NCBI GenBank assembly: GCA_964394085.1 | Contig: CAYMWF010000017.1 | Span: 1-64,000, forward strand | Length of the DNA stretch: 64,000 nt | From: CAYMWF01 sp964394085 [NCBI: uncultured Gemmatimonadota bacterium] | Lineage (GTDB): Bacteria > GCA-2686955 > CAYMWF01 | Reading direction: 5' to 3' | Shown here: positions 43,303 through 52,603 of the stretch, one piece after another | Position numbering within the stretch: position 1 is the stretch's first letter | Layout of the letters: the number at the start of each line of letters is the position of its first letter | Translations under genes and position numbers: made by a program | The notes under the pieces: model-generated | Seen by the model: only the letters and a program-made list of their open reading frames with translations | Database searches by the model: none | Told to the model about the DNA's origin: nothing

Positions 43303-46300
43303 AGAAATCCATTAACTCGAGAACGGCGACGGCAATCCCGGTGGCGATGATGTTAGTTGCCGCCTTTCCGGTATTCTGCACCGACATCTGGGATGATGAA
43401 TACCTCAGGGTACCGACCGAGTATCCAACGATCCAGGATGCCATCGACGCAGCCGTGGACGGTGAAACGGTCATGGTATATCCCGGCACCTATACGGGTG
43501 AGGGTAACAAAGACATAGAATTCCTGGGTAAAGCGATTACCGTCATGTCGGCATATGGTCCGGAATATACGATCATCGACTGCGAACAAGATGGGCGTGG
43601 TTTCTGGTTCCATAATTCAGAAAACGAAGAATCCATAGTTGAAGGCATCGCCATATTGCATGCAAGCCGCAATGGCGGCGGCTTTTACTGCCGCAATGCA
43701 TCACCGACCATCACCTACTGCTTCATTTCAGGAACCTGGTGCTCAAATCCGTACAGCGATGGCGGAGGGATCGATTGTTACCAAGCAAGCCCGGTAATTA
43801 CGGACTGCTTGATTATTTCCAATACTGCGGGAGAACATGGCGGGGGGATTCACTGCTATTTGGATTCCTCCCCTTTCATCCAGGACTGTAAAATATCCGG
43901 AAACAGCTGCCGCAGCAGGGAGTCCCATGGCGGCGGCATCTCATGTATTTCCTCCTCTCCTGCAATCTCGAATTGTAAAATCTCCGGTAATTCCAACATG
44001 GAATATGACTCTTCCGGAGGAGGTATTTCATGTTTAAACTCCTCTCCAACGATTACGAACTGTAAAATATCAGGGAATTCGACTTATGGAAGAGGAAGCG
44101 GGATCAATTGCATCAATAAATCCTTTCCTGCAATAACGGAATGCATCGTATCGGGAAATACGGCCAGCAGGTACGGCGGCGGAATATATTGTGATGATTC
44201 CATGCCTGTCATCAGGAACTGCACCATATCGGGAAATATCACCGAAAAATATGATGGCGGCGGGATCCGATGCAACGAATCATCACCAAAGATCATTAAC
44301 TGCACCATATCGGGAAACATCGCCGGAAGAAACGGCGGCGGAATATACTGCTACAAATCCACACCACTCCTGTCCAACTGCATATTCTGGGGAAATTCAC
44401 CTGCAGAGATTTACGCGGTGGAAGGAAATCCGATCGTCTCGTTCTCCGATGTTCAGGGAGGCTGGCCCGGAGAGGGGAATATCGATTCGGATCCACTCTT
44501 CGTTGACCCGGAATCGGGCGATTACAGCTTGCAGACGGGCTCTCCATGTATAGATGCGGGAGACCCGTTCTCAAGACTCGATAAGGACGGCACCATTAAT
44601 GATATGGGTTCATCCGGAGGTTCCGGGAACTTACCGGAAGGTACCGTCGGAGGTTCCGTATCCGGCACGTTTTCCCTTTCCGGTTCGCCATACATCGTGT
44701 CCGAAGACCTCTTGATAGAAAAGGGGGATTCACTCATCGTGGAGCCTGGCGTAGAGTTGCTGCTTCATAATCGTTGCAGCATAACAGTATATGGCGCATT
44801 CCGGGCGGAGGGAACAGAAGAAGACACCATAACCATTACAGCTTTTCGGGAACAGATCTCGGGCGGAGGAATCCGGATTCATGAGGGTGATGTTTCCCTT
44901 AATTACTGTCGCCTGGAAAAGTGTTCTAATTTAAAAGGCGGCGGCATCCATTGTGCCATCTCCACCCTGAACATCAGGAACAGCTCGATTACAGGAAACA
45001 GTTCCCAATTCTCAGGAGGCGGTGTCTATTGCGACAACTCATTCTTGAGCCTTACGAACTGCACGATTTCAGGAAACTCGGCCAGTGAGGATGGCGGCGG
45101 TTTCTATTGTTATAACTCATCCCCATCCATCACAAACTGCATTATTCAAAACAATACCGCCGGTGACGACGGCGGGGGAATCCATTGCAGCTATTCGACT
45201 CCGACAATCATAGGCTGCAGAATATCCGACAATTCCGCGATTGATAATGGCGGAGGAATCCTCTGCTACTCCTCTTCAAGCTCAGCCATTACGAACTGCA
45301 CGATTTCAGGAAATACCACCGGTGATGACGGCGGAGGTATTTGCTGCGGTTTTAAAACAGCCATCATCAACTGCGCTGTAACCGGGAATACCGCCGATCA
45401 GGTTGGCGGAGGGATACGTTGCGGCTCCAATACCATCGAGGACTGCCTGATCTCTGAAAATACGACTGACAATTACGGCGGCGGGATCTATTGTTTTAAT
45501 CAGGACCCAACCATCAGGAACTGCATGATTTCCAATAATCTATCTCACGGTTATGGCGGAGCAGTATATTGCCGTTCAGGTGCGTCTCCGGAAATCATCC
45601 TGACCACTATCTCTGGAAATACAGCACATAAACACGGTGGTGGTATCTACTGCTACAAGTCTCGGCCGACTGTCGCAAAAACCTCTATTTCGTGGAACAC
45701 GACCTCCCAATCTGGCGGTGGTATCTACTGTTACAGTTCTTCTCCCACCTTCGCGGACTGCTCTATAACTGGGAATACGGCTTCGAGTCTCTATTTCGGC
45801 GGAGGCGGAGGGATCCACTGCAATGAATCCTCACCATCATTTGCCAACTGTGTCATATCCGAGAATAATTCGGAGCGTAACGGCGGCGGATTCTACTGCT
45901 CCCGGCCCTCCATGCCGACCTTTTCCGGCTGCACCATATCCGGAAACTCCACCGCCGGGGATGGCGGCGGACTATACTGCGGACGCGACTCTACACCGCT
46001 TATCACGAACTGCACCATAACGGGTAATACAGCTTCACATTACTTCTTCGGCGGGGGCGGCGTCTTTTGCGATGACTCTTCCCCGAAAATCACGAATTGC
46101 ATCCTCTGGAATGACTGGCCCGATGAGATTTGCGATTATTCGGGAGCCCCGGTCGTCACATATACGGATATACAGGGCGGCTGGGAAGGTGAAGGGAACA
46201 TAGATTCGGAACCGTTCTTCGTCGAAGAGGAATGGGGAGACTACAGGCTTCTATGGGGCTCTCCCTGCATAGATGCCGGAACTCCCGGCTTCGAGGATCC

Positions 46301-46709
46301 GGACAGTACAATAATCGATATGGGTGCTTATTATTACGACCAGTCGAAGGAACTCACTGTCTATCTCTCGCCCGAAATCACCGAAATCGCTCCCGGCGAT
46401 ACCGGTAGAGTCAACTGCACCGTGTGCAATCCGAATCCGTACGATGTCGCCATTACCGCCGCAGCCGGATTATGGCTTCCGGACGGCACTCCGTGGCCAG
46501 GCAATCCAATCGAAGGTCCGATCTTCGCTTCGATTCCCCCATCCTCCAATCTGACTGGAGGATACGAATACCCAGTGCCTCCAGGCTTACTACCGGGCAC
46601 CTACTCCGTTGTCGCCGGAGTCGGATTGAGCTCCCGTTTATATGACATGGATCGGTTCGTGTTCTGTATCGTCGAAAAGCATGATAATGCCGAGGGGTTT
46701 TCTCCATGA
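43299..46709 (+). CDS. Large secreted beta-helix protein, second gene of the operon
   Basis: The start is placed at 43299 (MKKSINSR), where ATGA overlaps the previous stop and GGGAGA lies about 8 nt upstream; an ATG 7 codons earlier has no site. The protein is 1136 residues, with a signal peptide (about 1-27), the N-cap YPTIQDAIDAAVDGETVMV, two beta-helix blocks, a linker with PCIDAGDPFSRLDKDG and EPGVELLLHN, and the PWPGNPIEGP Ig-like module. Rungs carry regular cysteines. Its stop overlaps the next start as ATGA at 46706, so the three genes are translationally coupled and probably made in fixed ratio. Confidence 0.92.
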   Translation: MKKSINSRTATAIPVAMMLVAAFPVFCTDIWDDEYLRVPTEYPTIQDAIDAAVDGETVMVYPGTYTGEGNKDIEFLGKAITVMSAYGPEYTIIDCEQDGRGFWFHNSENEESIVEGIAILHASRNGGGFYCRNASPTITYCFISGTWCSNPYSDGGGIDCYQASPVITDCLIISNTAGEHGGGIHCYLDSSPFIQDCKISGNSCRSRESHGGGISCISSSPAISNCKISGNSNMEYDSSGGGISCLNSSPTITNCKISGNSTYGRGSGINCINKSFPAITECIVSGNTASRYGGGIYCDDSMPVIRNCTISGNITEKYDGGGIRCNESSPKIINCTISGNIAGRNGGGIYCYKSTPLLSNCIFWGNSPAEIYAVEGNPIVSFSDVQGGWPGEGNIDSDPLFVDPESGDYSLQTGSPCIDAGDPFSRLDKDGTINDMGSSGGSGNLPEGTVGGSVSGTFSLSGSPYIVSEDLLIEKGDSLIVEPGVELLLHNRCSITVYGAFRAEGTEEDTITITAFREQISGGGIRIHEGDVSLNYCRLEKCSNLKGGGIHCAISTLNIRNSSITGNSSQFSGGGVYCDNSFLSLTNCTISGNSASEDGGGFYCYNSSPSITNCIIQNNTAGDDGGGIHCSYSTPTIIGCRISDNSAIDNGGGILCYSSSSSAITNCTISGNTTGDDGGGICCGFKTAIINCAVTGNTADQVGGGIRCGSNTIEDCLISENTTDNYGGGIYCFNQDPTIRNCMISNNLSHGYGGAVYCRSGASPEIILTTISGNTAHKHGGGIYCYKSRPTVAKTSISWNTTSQSGGGIYCYSSSPTFADCSITGNTASSLYFGGGGGIHCNESSPSFANCVISENNSERNGGGFYCSRPSMPTFSGCTISGNSTAGDGGGLYCGRDSTPLITNCTITGNTASHYFFGGGGVFCDDSSPKITNCILWNDWPDEICDYSGAPVVTYTDIQGGWEGEGNIDSEPFFVEEEWGDYRLLWGSPCIDAGTPGFEDPDSTIIDMGAYYYDQSKELTVYLSPEITEIAPGDTGRVNCTVCNPNPYDVAITAAAGLWLPDGTPWPGNPIEGPIFASIPPSSNLTGGYEYPVPPGLLPGTYSVVAGVGLSSRLYDMDRFVFCIVEKHDNAEGFSP

Positions 46710-48508
46710 ATTCCAGCAGGATTTTCGCGGCCGGAATAAAGCTGATCCTATCCGCGATAATAGCACCTGCAGTACTGGCGACCAATATCCTGGGATCTGA
46801 TATCGAACCATGGAGTGATGAATATCTCCTGGTTCCTAAAGAGTATCCGACGATCCAGTCGGCCGTCGATGCAGCAGTCGACGGTGACATCGTTCTTGTA
46901 TTTCCTGGCACCTATACTCAGAACGGCAGCCATGGAATAGAAATAATGGGCAAAGAGATTACGGTGAGATCCGCAGCTGGGTCTGAATATACGACTATCG
47001 ATTGTGAGTTGGCTGGGCGGGGTTTCTATTTCTGCTACTCAGCTGGTATCAATACCAGGCTCGAGGGTTTTACCATCAGAAACGGGTATGCCCGTTACGG
47101 CGGCGGCATCCGCTGCAACAATTCGTCCCCGAGTATCACGAACTGCATCATTTCCGGTAACGAAGCAGAAACTGCAGGCGGCGGGATCAGCTGCTTCAGG
47201 TCTTCATCGATCATCACGAACTGCCGGATTTCCGATAATCATGCGACTTCTTCGGGCGGCGGGTTTTATTGTTACGATTCCTCCCCGACCATGACAGACT
47301 GCGCCATAACCCTGAACAATACAGAATATTCCGGTGGTGGACTTTATTGTAAAACATCTCAGATTTCAGTAAACAGTTGTTTGATACTTGATAATTCAGC
47401 CGGTTACGAGGGTGGTGGAATTAATTGTGACGAATCTTCTATAGTCGTCGATCACTGTACGATTAATGGTAATGAAGGAAGTAATGGGGGCGGAATCTAC
47501 TGTAGTTTTTCGCCCATGTCGATCATCGATGATTGTGTCATATCCGGGAACGAGACCCGCGGATTGGGGGGCGGAATCTCTCTCCGTTATTCGGACACTG
47601 CATCCATCACGAATACTTTTTTATTCGATAATTACTCCGCCAAGAAGGGTGGCGGGATCTATTGTAGAAATTCATCCGCTACCGTCTCTAAATGTGATCT
47701 TACAGGAAACGCCGCCCAAAGAGGTGGAGGGATCTTTTGCAATTCATACTCTTCATCAACCATAATGAACTGCACGATTATTGCGAACTCGGCTGGATCG
47801 AATGGCGGCGGATTCTTTTCCAGACGTTCGAATCCGATCATCTGCAACAGCATACTGTGGGGCAACACCTCCGGACAGGTATACGCTGAAGCAGGATCTC
47901 CTTACATTACTTATACCAACATTCAAGAAGGCTGGCCAGGCCCCGGCAACATCGATTCAAATCCGCACTTTGTCCGTGACGAGTGGAGTGACTATCGGCT
48001 GCTCTGGGGCTCCCCATGTATCGATTCCGGATATCCCGACTCTCTCGACATGGACGGAACCAGAAGCGACATGGGCGCTCATTATTTCGACCAATCCAGG
48101 GAACTAATCGTCTATCTCTCGCCCGAACTCACCGAACTGGCTCCCGGTGATACCGGCCGGGTCAACTGCACCGTCTGCAATCCGAATCCGTACGATGTTT
48201 CCTTTACCGCCGCGGCCGGATTATGGCTTCCGGACGGTACTCCGTGGCCCGGCAATCCGATCGAAGGACCGGTCTATGCCTCGATTTCCCCAGCCGCCAA
48301 CCTGACCGGGGAATACGAATTCCAGGCTCCGGCAGGCTTACTCCCCGGTATCTACTCTCTCGCCGCGGGAGTCGGCTGCCGCGATCGGATCTACGACCTG
48401 GACAGGTTCGAGTTCACCGTTATCGATACCGGCGAAGATGACGGGTACCCCCACCCGAACGATCCCGCTGAAATATTTGCCTCATGGCGCCCGGGAGAAC
48501 TGCGTTGA
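46706..48508 (+). CDS. Secreted beta-helix protein, third gene of the operon
   Basis: The 600-residue protein has GAGGGG about 8 nt before the ATG. It has a signal peptide, the N-cap YPTIQSAVDAAVDGDIVLV and one beta-helix block, without the internal EPGVELLLHN linker of its neighbours. The C-terminal Ig-like module is almost the same as in the first gene (LWLPDGTPWPGNPIEGPVYA, then SISPAANLTG). It ends in PAEIFASWRPGELR, again like the first gene. Immediately after its stop lies the start of a lost fourth copy. Confidence 0.92.
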   Translation: MNSSRIFAAGIKLILSAIIAPAVLATNILGSDIEPWSDEYLLVPKEYPTIQSAVDAAVDGDIVLVFPGTYTQNGSHGIEIMGKEITVRSAAGSEYTTIDCELAGRGFYFCYSAGINTRLEGFTIRNGYARYGGGIRCNNSSPSITNCIISGNEAETAGGGISCFRSSSIITNCRISDNHATSSGGGFYCYDSSPTMTDCAITLNNTEYSGGGLYCKTSQISVNSCLILDNSAGYEGGGINCDESSIVVDHCTINGNEGSNGGGIYCSFSPMSIIDDCVISGNETRGLGGGISLRYSDTASITNTFLFDNYSAKKGGGIYCRNSSATVSKCDLTGNAAQRGGGIFCNSYSSSTIMNCTIIANSAGSNGGGFFSRRSNPIICNSILWGNTSGQVYAEAGSPYITYTNIQEGWPGPGNIDSNPHFVRDEWSDYRLLWGSPCIDSGYPDSLDMDGTRSDMGAHYFDQSRELIVYLSPELTELAPGDTGRVNCTVCNPNPYDVSFTAAAGLWLPDGTPWPGNPIEGPVYASISPAANLTGEYEFQAPAGLLPGIYSLAAGVGCRDRIYDLDRFEFTVIDTGEDDGYPHPNDPAEIFASWRPGELR

Positions 48509-48612
48509 GGAAACCCGTTAACTCGAGAACAACAACGGCATCGTTCTCCTTTGCGATCCCTCCGCCGATCACCCGGACCTCCAAAACCTTCGGACCGGCA
48601 CCAGGCTGAAAT
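48504..48612 (+). pseudogene. 5' remnant of a fourth beta-helix gene
   Basis: The sequence right after the third gene (TTGAGGAAACCCGTTAACTC) parallels the start of the second gene (ATGAAGAAATCCATTAACTC). Translated it gives RKPVNSRTTTASFSFA, against KKSINSRTATAIPVA in the second gene, and then stops making sense and terminates. The start codon has become TTG. This indicates a former tandem copy that was deleted. Confidence 0.65.
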
Positions 48613-48733
48613 CGAAATGTGCCGGCGGGGCAACAACCCTCCCGGGTGTCGCAAGACGGATCCTCCAGATCCGACTTGAACCGGGGCAGGGAAGCGGGTA
48701 ATTTATTATGAATGAATCCTGATCGGATACAAT

Positions 48734-48771
48734 CACGGAGGTGCCGAGAACTCTTCTCTGTCACCTCCGTG
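48734..48771. promoter_or_regulatory. Hairpin upstream of the DMT transporter gene
   Basis: CACGGAGGTG and CACCTCCGTG form a perfect 10-bp stem around an 18-nt loop. No T-run follows. It could end the beta-helix operon weakly or lie in the leader of the transporter gene, which starts at 48837. The rest of the 328-bp gap shows only the remnant described above. Confidence 0.45.
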
Positions 48772-48836
48772 AAACATCCAGGGTCGGGTCCGCACGAGAC
48801 TGCAGGGAGCTTTCACGATATGCCGGAATTCCGCGG

Positions 48837-49802
48837 ATGACCGTTTACCTGCTGGTCGCCATAATCGCCGTCTGCTGGGGCACCGGGGGAGCGATGCAGA
48901 AATACGGCATGTCGACCTCGTTTCCCGGACTCGGCCTCGGTACCCTTGTGAAAGATCTGCGCCGGATCATCCGGGTGCTCTTCGGGAGCAGGATATGGCT
49001 CGGCGGGATCGGTTTAACGACAACCGGCGGCGTCGTCTTCTTCTTCGCAACAAGTATCGGGGATATCAGCGTCATCCAGCCGCTCAGCAATCTGAACGGA
49101 GCGGTTGCGGTCCTGATCGGCATAACCGTCCTGAAGGAGCGGATGGGCTCCAGGGAAGCCGCAGGGGTGTTCCTGCTGCTCGGCGGCGCGGTTCTGCTCG
49201 GTCACTTTACCGATGTACAGACCGGCAGCGAGTTCCGCACGGAGATGCTCGCACTGTTGACGGGAGTCGCTTTAGTACTCCTGGTCGCAGGGTTCGCCCT
49301 GTTCCGCCCCGGCTCAGGGCGGGGCGGCATGAAACCCGGTCTCGTCATGGCCCTCGTCTCGGGAATCGCTTTCGGCCTTGCGCATCTGTATATCAAGGTG
49401 GCAACCGAAACGGCAAAGGGGGCGGGCGGGACGCTGAACATCGATTTCGAAACGGCCGTAGGCGTTTTTTCCTCCGCTCCGATATACGTGCTCCTGATGG
49501 CGGCAGTGATCGCGACGGTCTGCTACCAGCTCGCGTGCGCTCACGGCCGGGTCGCGGTCATCCAGCCGGTTACAACCGTTTTCAGCAACCTGCTGCCCGT
49601 GGCGGGCGGGTGGCTGATCTTCGGTGAGGTCATGAACGCGGGAAAGCTCGCTGCAATCGGTATCATAATTCTCGGCACGACGCTCCTGACGACGGGCGAT
49701 TCAACCGGGGATTCGAAGGTGGCGGGAGGTTCCGCCGCCGGCCCGGAACAGCCAGGAGGGCGCGAGGATACGAGTCGCAACTTAAGGAGCCGTGAATCAT
49801 AG
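48837..49802 (+). CDS. DMT-superfamily (EamA-like) inner-membrane transporter
   Basis: The start is placed at 48837 (MTVYLLVAI), where the first membrane helix begins; the frame is open 32 codons further upstream without hydrophobic or family features. The 321-residue protein has about nine to ten hydrophobic segments. The two halves share the EamA-type pattern: SVIQPLSNLNGAVAVLIGI with KER, and AVIQPVTTVFSNLLPVAGGW with FGE. That is the drug/metabolite transporter fold. The substrate is unknown. The hydrophilic tail after residue 285 contains GDSTGDSK, like other short repeats in the window. Confidence 0.82.
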   Translation: MTVYLLVAIIAVCWGTGGAMQKYGMSTSFPGLGLGTLVKDLRRIIRVLFGSRIWLGGIGLTTTGGVVFFFATSIGDISVIQPLSNLNGAVAVLIGITVLKERMGSREAAGVFLLLGGAVLLGHFTDVQTGSEFRTEMLALLTGVALVLLVAGFALFRPGSGRGGMKPGLVMALVSGIAFGLAHLYIKVATETAKGAGGTLNIDFETAVGVFSSAPIYVLLMAAVIATVCYQLACAHGRVAVIQPVTTVFSNLLPVAGGWLIFGEVMNAGKLAAIGIIILGTTLLTTGDSTGDSKVAGGSAAGPEQPGGREDTSRNLRSRES

Positions 49803-49921
49803 AGATTTCCCCCAGGGCCGGATTGCAATGACCGAAAAGGCGACACACCCGAACAATTAATAGCTGATCAATTTCCGGCATGTTATAATTAATCAGTTAA
49901 CTCCAGCGAAAGGGGCCGTTT

Positions 49922-51001
49922 ATGCAGTTCATTTCAAACGTACGTTTTTCGCTCGTCACCCGGACGGCGGCGGTTGCGATTTTCCTGCTCCTTCTCTCGC
50001 TTCCCGCTTCGGCGGAGCTGGAGATCAGGGACGGCGACTTTTACAAGGACGGCGAGCGATACATCGCCCGGGCGGTTGAGGTGGTGAACAGATGGCCCTC
50101 CGACCGGGAGACCATCGGCCTGGTGATGGACCAGATCCTTGCAACGGGCGCAACGGCGATCAGGATGCACTCGGGATACAACCACACGGTCTTCGAGGAG
50201 GCGCTGGCAAGGGATATCCTTCTCATCGTCGGGTTCCCGAACTACTGGGACAACCACTGCACCCTCGAAGAAGCCCTCGCGATCATCGAGGAGTATTCCT
50301 TCTACGACAACATACTCGCCTGGTGCATCGGAAACGAGCTCTACTCCGACGATATTTCGATACCCGTCGATTTCGCAATGGAACTGAACGATTTCACCCG
50401 CGAAAACGACCCGCACGGCCGCTGGACCACCTACGCCAACCACATGGTCATCAACTGCCCCGACGTGGCCCTCAACCCGGCGCTCTGGCTTCTCGGATGC
50501 AGGCCCTTCGATTTCGTCGACATCATCGCCTGGAACGCCTACCCGATCATCCGCGCCCTGTCCTGGGACGACCTGGTGGTCATGTGGTGGGAAGACAACC
50601 GCGAGGAAGTGGAGGAATTCTCCCCTAAGCTCGCCAACATGCTGGACAAAGCCATACAGTATTATTCGGCCTGGGCCGGAAACCTGCCCGAAAAGGCCAT
50701 CCAGAGCTCCGCAGGTCTCGGGTATCTGATGGCGCAGTATGCAAGGAACGCCTGGTTCCAGAACTGGAGCTGGGAAGACTGGCGTTTCCACCATAAACCC
50801 TGGATCCTCACCGAGTGGGCCTCCATCGACGACCCGGTGGCCGTGGAGAACGACTTCGCGGTTTTATCCTTCTTCGAGGAGTTCGGCTCCCTCGACGGCT
50901 ACGTCTTCTTCAAGTGGAGCTACGTGGATCACGAGCACGACGGAATCATCGACAACCTCGAACTCTACGAGACGATCACCCGCCTCTACGGCGGCGAATA
51001 A
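49922..51001 (+). CDS. Secreted clan-A glycoside hydrolase (TIM barrel)
   Basis: The 359-residue protein has AGGGG about 7 nt before the ATG and a signal peptide (residues 1-31, ending PASA-E). The barrel resembles the catalytic domain of GH2/GH5-type clan-A enzymes. The acid/base is E139 in CIGNE and the nucleophile E298 in LTEWAS, about 160 residues apart as expected. An early FYKDGERYIARAVEV matches the clan's N-terminal strand. The exact family and substrate are not decided. An SGNH hydrolase gene starts 11 nt after its stop, so the two are probably one operon. Confidence 0.82.
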   Translation: MQFISNVRFSLVTRTAAVAIFLLLLSLPASAELEIRDGDFYKDGERYIARAVEVVNRWPSDRETIGLVMDQILATGATAIRMHSGYNHTVFEEALARDILLIVGFPNYWDNHCTLEEALAIIEEYSFYDNILAWCIGNELYSDDISIPVDFAMELNDFTRENDPHGRWTTYANHMVINCPDVALNPALWLLGCRPFDFVDIIAWNAYPIIRALSWDDLVVMWWEDNREEVEEFSPKLANMLDKAIQYYSAWAGNLPEKAIQSSAGLGYLMAQYARNAWFQNWSWEDWRFHHKPWILTEWASIDDPVAVENDFAVLSFFEEFGSLDGYVFFKWSYVDHEHDGIIDNLELYETITRLYGGE

Positions 51002-51011
51002 GGAGCGCGTC

Positions 51012-51893
51012 ATGAAACGGCTGCTGCTGGCGACGATTCTGATTCCCGCGGTCCTGCTCTTCATGCCCGGACAGGGAAACGGCGGGGGTATCGCGGTCTC
51101 CGCAACTGATACGGAAGCTGCCGCCGACGGCACGGCTTTCAAGACTGAAGATCTCGCTTCGCAATGGGCGGGCAAAAAGATCGCGTGGTACGGAACCTCG
51201 ATTCCGGCCGGTTACCCGTACCATGAAGAACAGGAAGTCTACTCCTATGCGAACAGGTCGATCCGCGCGGTGCGCGGCAGCCCCTCGAACTACTGCGTAC
51301 CGGGCGGGACCGTGCGCCGCTATAAATATGACGGCACCCCGTGCGGGACATCCTTCCTCGATTTGTCCCAGGAATACAACTATAAAACCGCAATGGTGGA
51401 TCTGATCGGCACCCCCGACGAACCCGACCTGTTCGTTCTCGATTACGGCGTTAACGATGCCGGGCAGGATCAGACCGACATCGACATGATCGATCCGGAC
51501 GATCCGTACACGACCGACCCCGGCAAGCTGCCCATCGATACCAGGGACATCAAGACCTTCGCGGGCTCTTACAATTTTGTAATCGATGAATTGTTGAAGG
51601 CCAAGTCCCGCGCCCGGTTTGCGTTCGTCACCCATTTCTCGCACGACGAACGCGGCGGTGTCGAAGACAGGGACTTCTATAAGAAGATGAACGTAGTCAT
51701 AGAGATGCTGGCGGAACACTGGAACGCCCCGCTGCTCAGGATGCACCGCAAAACGGGGTGGGTGAACCGGGACGGTCATAACCTGGTGCTGGTTTACAAC
51801 CCGGACGGCATCCACCCGGCCACCGATCCCACAGGGGAGGCCGTCTATATTTTGACTGTCCTGGCAAGAGAGTTTCTAGAAGACGTCAGGTGA
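51012..51893 (+). CDS. Secreted SGNH/GDSL-type hydrolase
   Basis: Translation from 51012 gives 293 residues, with AGGAG 6-7 nt upstream; the longer open frame is antisense noise over the previous gene. A signal peptide covers about residues 1-25. SGNH blocks are recognisable: S63 in WYGTSIPAG, N148 in DYGVND, and D265/H268 in NPDGIHP. The family hydrolyses esters, often acetyl groups on sugars. Pairing with a secreted glycoside hydrolase 11 nt upstream fits joint removal of acyl groups and glycosidic bonds from an external polysaccharide. That is inferred from context. Confidence 0.85.
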   Translation: MKRLLLATILIPAVLLFMPGQGNGGGIAVSATDTEAAADGTAFKTEDLASQWAGKKIAWYGTSIPAGYPYHEEQEVYSYANRSIRAVRGSPSNYCVPGGTVRRYKYDGTPCGTSFLDLSQEYNYKTAMVDLIGTPDEPDLFVLDYGVNDAGQDQTDIDMIDPDDPYTTDPGKLPIDTRDIKTFAGSYNFVIDELLKAKSRARFAFVTHFSHDERGGVEDRDFYKKMNVVIEMLAEHWNAPLLRMHRKTGWVNRDGHNLVLVYNPDGIHPATDPTGEAVYILTVLAREFLEDVR

Positions 51894-51974
51894 GCGAAAT
51901 CGATTGAAGCCGCGGAAAATCAGTGGCGGGGCCTGATGCTTGATTACTCGATCTCGCTGATAATGTTGAAAATA

Positions 51975-52259
51975 TCACGCACATCCCGCTGATTCGATCG
52001 CCGGGAAGAGCTCCGGCACCCGCTGGACCTCATCGAAAACAACATTCGCTTCCAATCCGGAGACGAAACCGTCCGGATCGGCTTTCGCTATTTCAAGCAT
52101 CGCCAGATCGTCGAGTGAAAAATATTCCGAGGAGTGATCTTTCTTCCCCAGCAGCTGCACGAGGGTGGATTTGCCGACCCGGCGTACGCCGCTCAGAAAT
52201 ACCACGGGCCGATCCTCGAGAGCCCCAACCAACCTTTCGGTAACAAACCCCGCTTCCAT
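51975..52259 (-). pseudogene. Truncated AAA/DUF4143-type ATPase
   Basis: The 94-residue frame has the N-terminal part of the family only: VVFLSGVRRVGKSTLVQLL with the Walker A motif GVRRVGKST, then YFSLDDLAMLEIAK and the Walker B-like VVFDEVQRVPELF. It stops at once where a protein of more than 380 residues would continue. The DUF4143 C-terminal part is absent nearby. A full-length relative of the family is at 61071-62381. Confidence 0.8.
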
Positions 52260-52300
52260 GACATTACTCCAATATGTAATGCTGGTGAAAACAGCCTGTT

Positions 52301-52372
52301 CCAGTCATAGAAGAAAAGCCAGACCCAGCAATAGAAGAAAAGCCTGTCCCAGTCATAGCAAAAAATGCCAGC
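52301..52372. repeat. 24-bp tandem repeat
   Basis: Three imperfect units of CCAG(T/C)(C/A)ATAG(A/C)A(G/A)AAAA start at 52301, 52325 and 52349. They lie upstream of the truncated ATPase. No product is supported in the 710-bp gap from 51894 to 52603 apart from that ATPase fragment. Confidence 0.75.
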
Positions 52373-52440
52373 CCTTTTTTGCCCTCCCGTAACTTGTTCA
52401 TGACAAACCAGATACACTTTCCCCCATTTCACCGGACAAG

Positions 52441-52510
52441 CCAGCATTTTTTGTCACGTGACAAAAATCTCGATTGGAAGCAAGGAAAAATGGGAGGTAA
52501 AGACCTGTCC
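52441..52510. repeat. Dispersed intergenic element with GTCACGTGAC palindrome
   Basis: The element begins CCAGCATTTTTTGTCACGTG. It contains the 20-bp palindrome TTTTTGTCACGTGACAAAAA (52448-52467) and ends with GGGAGG-AAAGACCTGTCC. The same order of blocks occurs at 60951-61044. This is the pattern of a small non-coding dispersed repeat. No transposase is present. Confidence 0.75.
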
Positions 52511-52523
52511 CCCCATTTCTTAC

Positions 52524-52552
52524 TTGACTTTGGGAGAACAAGCTATTATTGT
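52524..52552 (+). promoter_or_regulatory. Promoter of the TrmB-type regulator gene
   Basis: TTGACT (52524-52529), a 17-nt spacer and TATTGT (52547-52552) precede the ATG at 52604 by about 50 nt. Between them a short inverted repeat, ACCCC-CAGCA-GGGGT (52561-52575), lies in the early transcript and could be an autoregulatory operator. Confidence 0.55.
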
Positions 52553-52603
52553 AACCCATAACCCCCAGCAGGGGTAATATAAGAACCGATCGGAGAACCA
52601 CCG

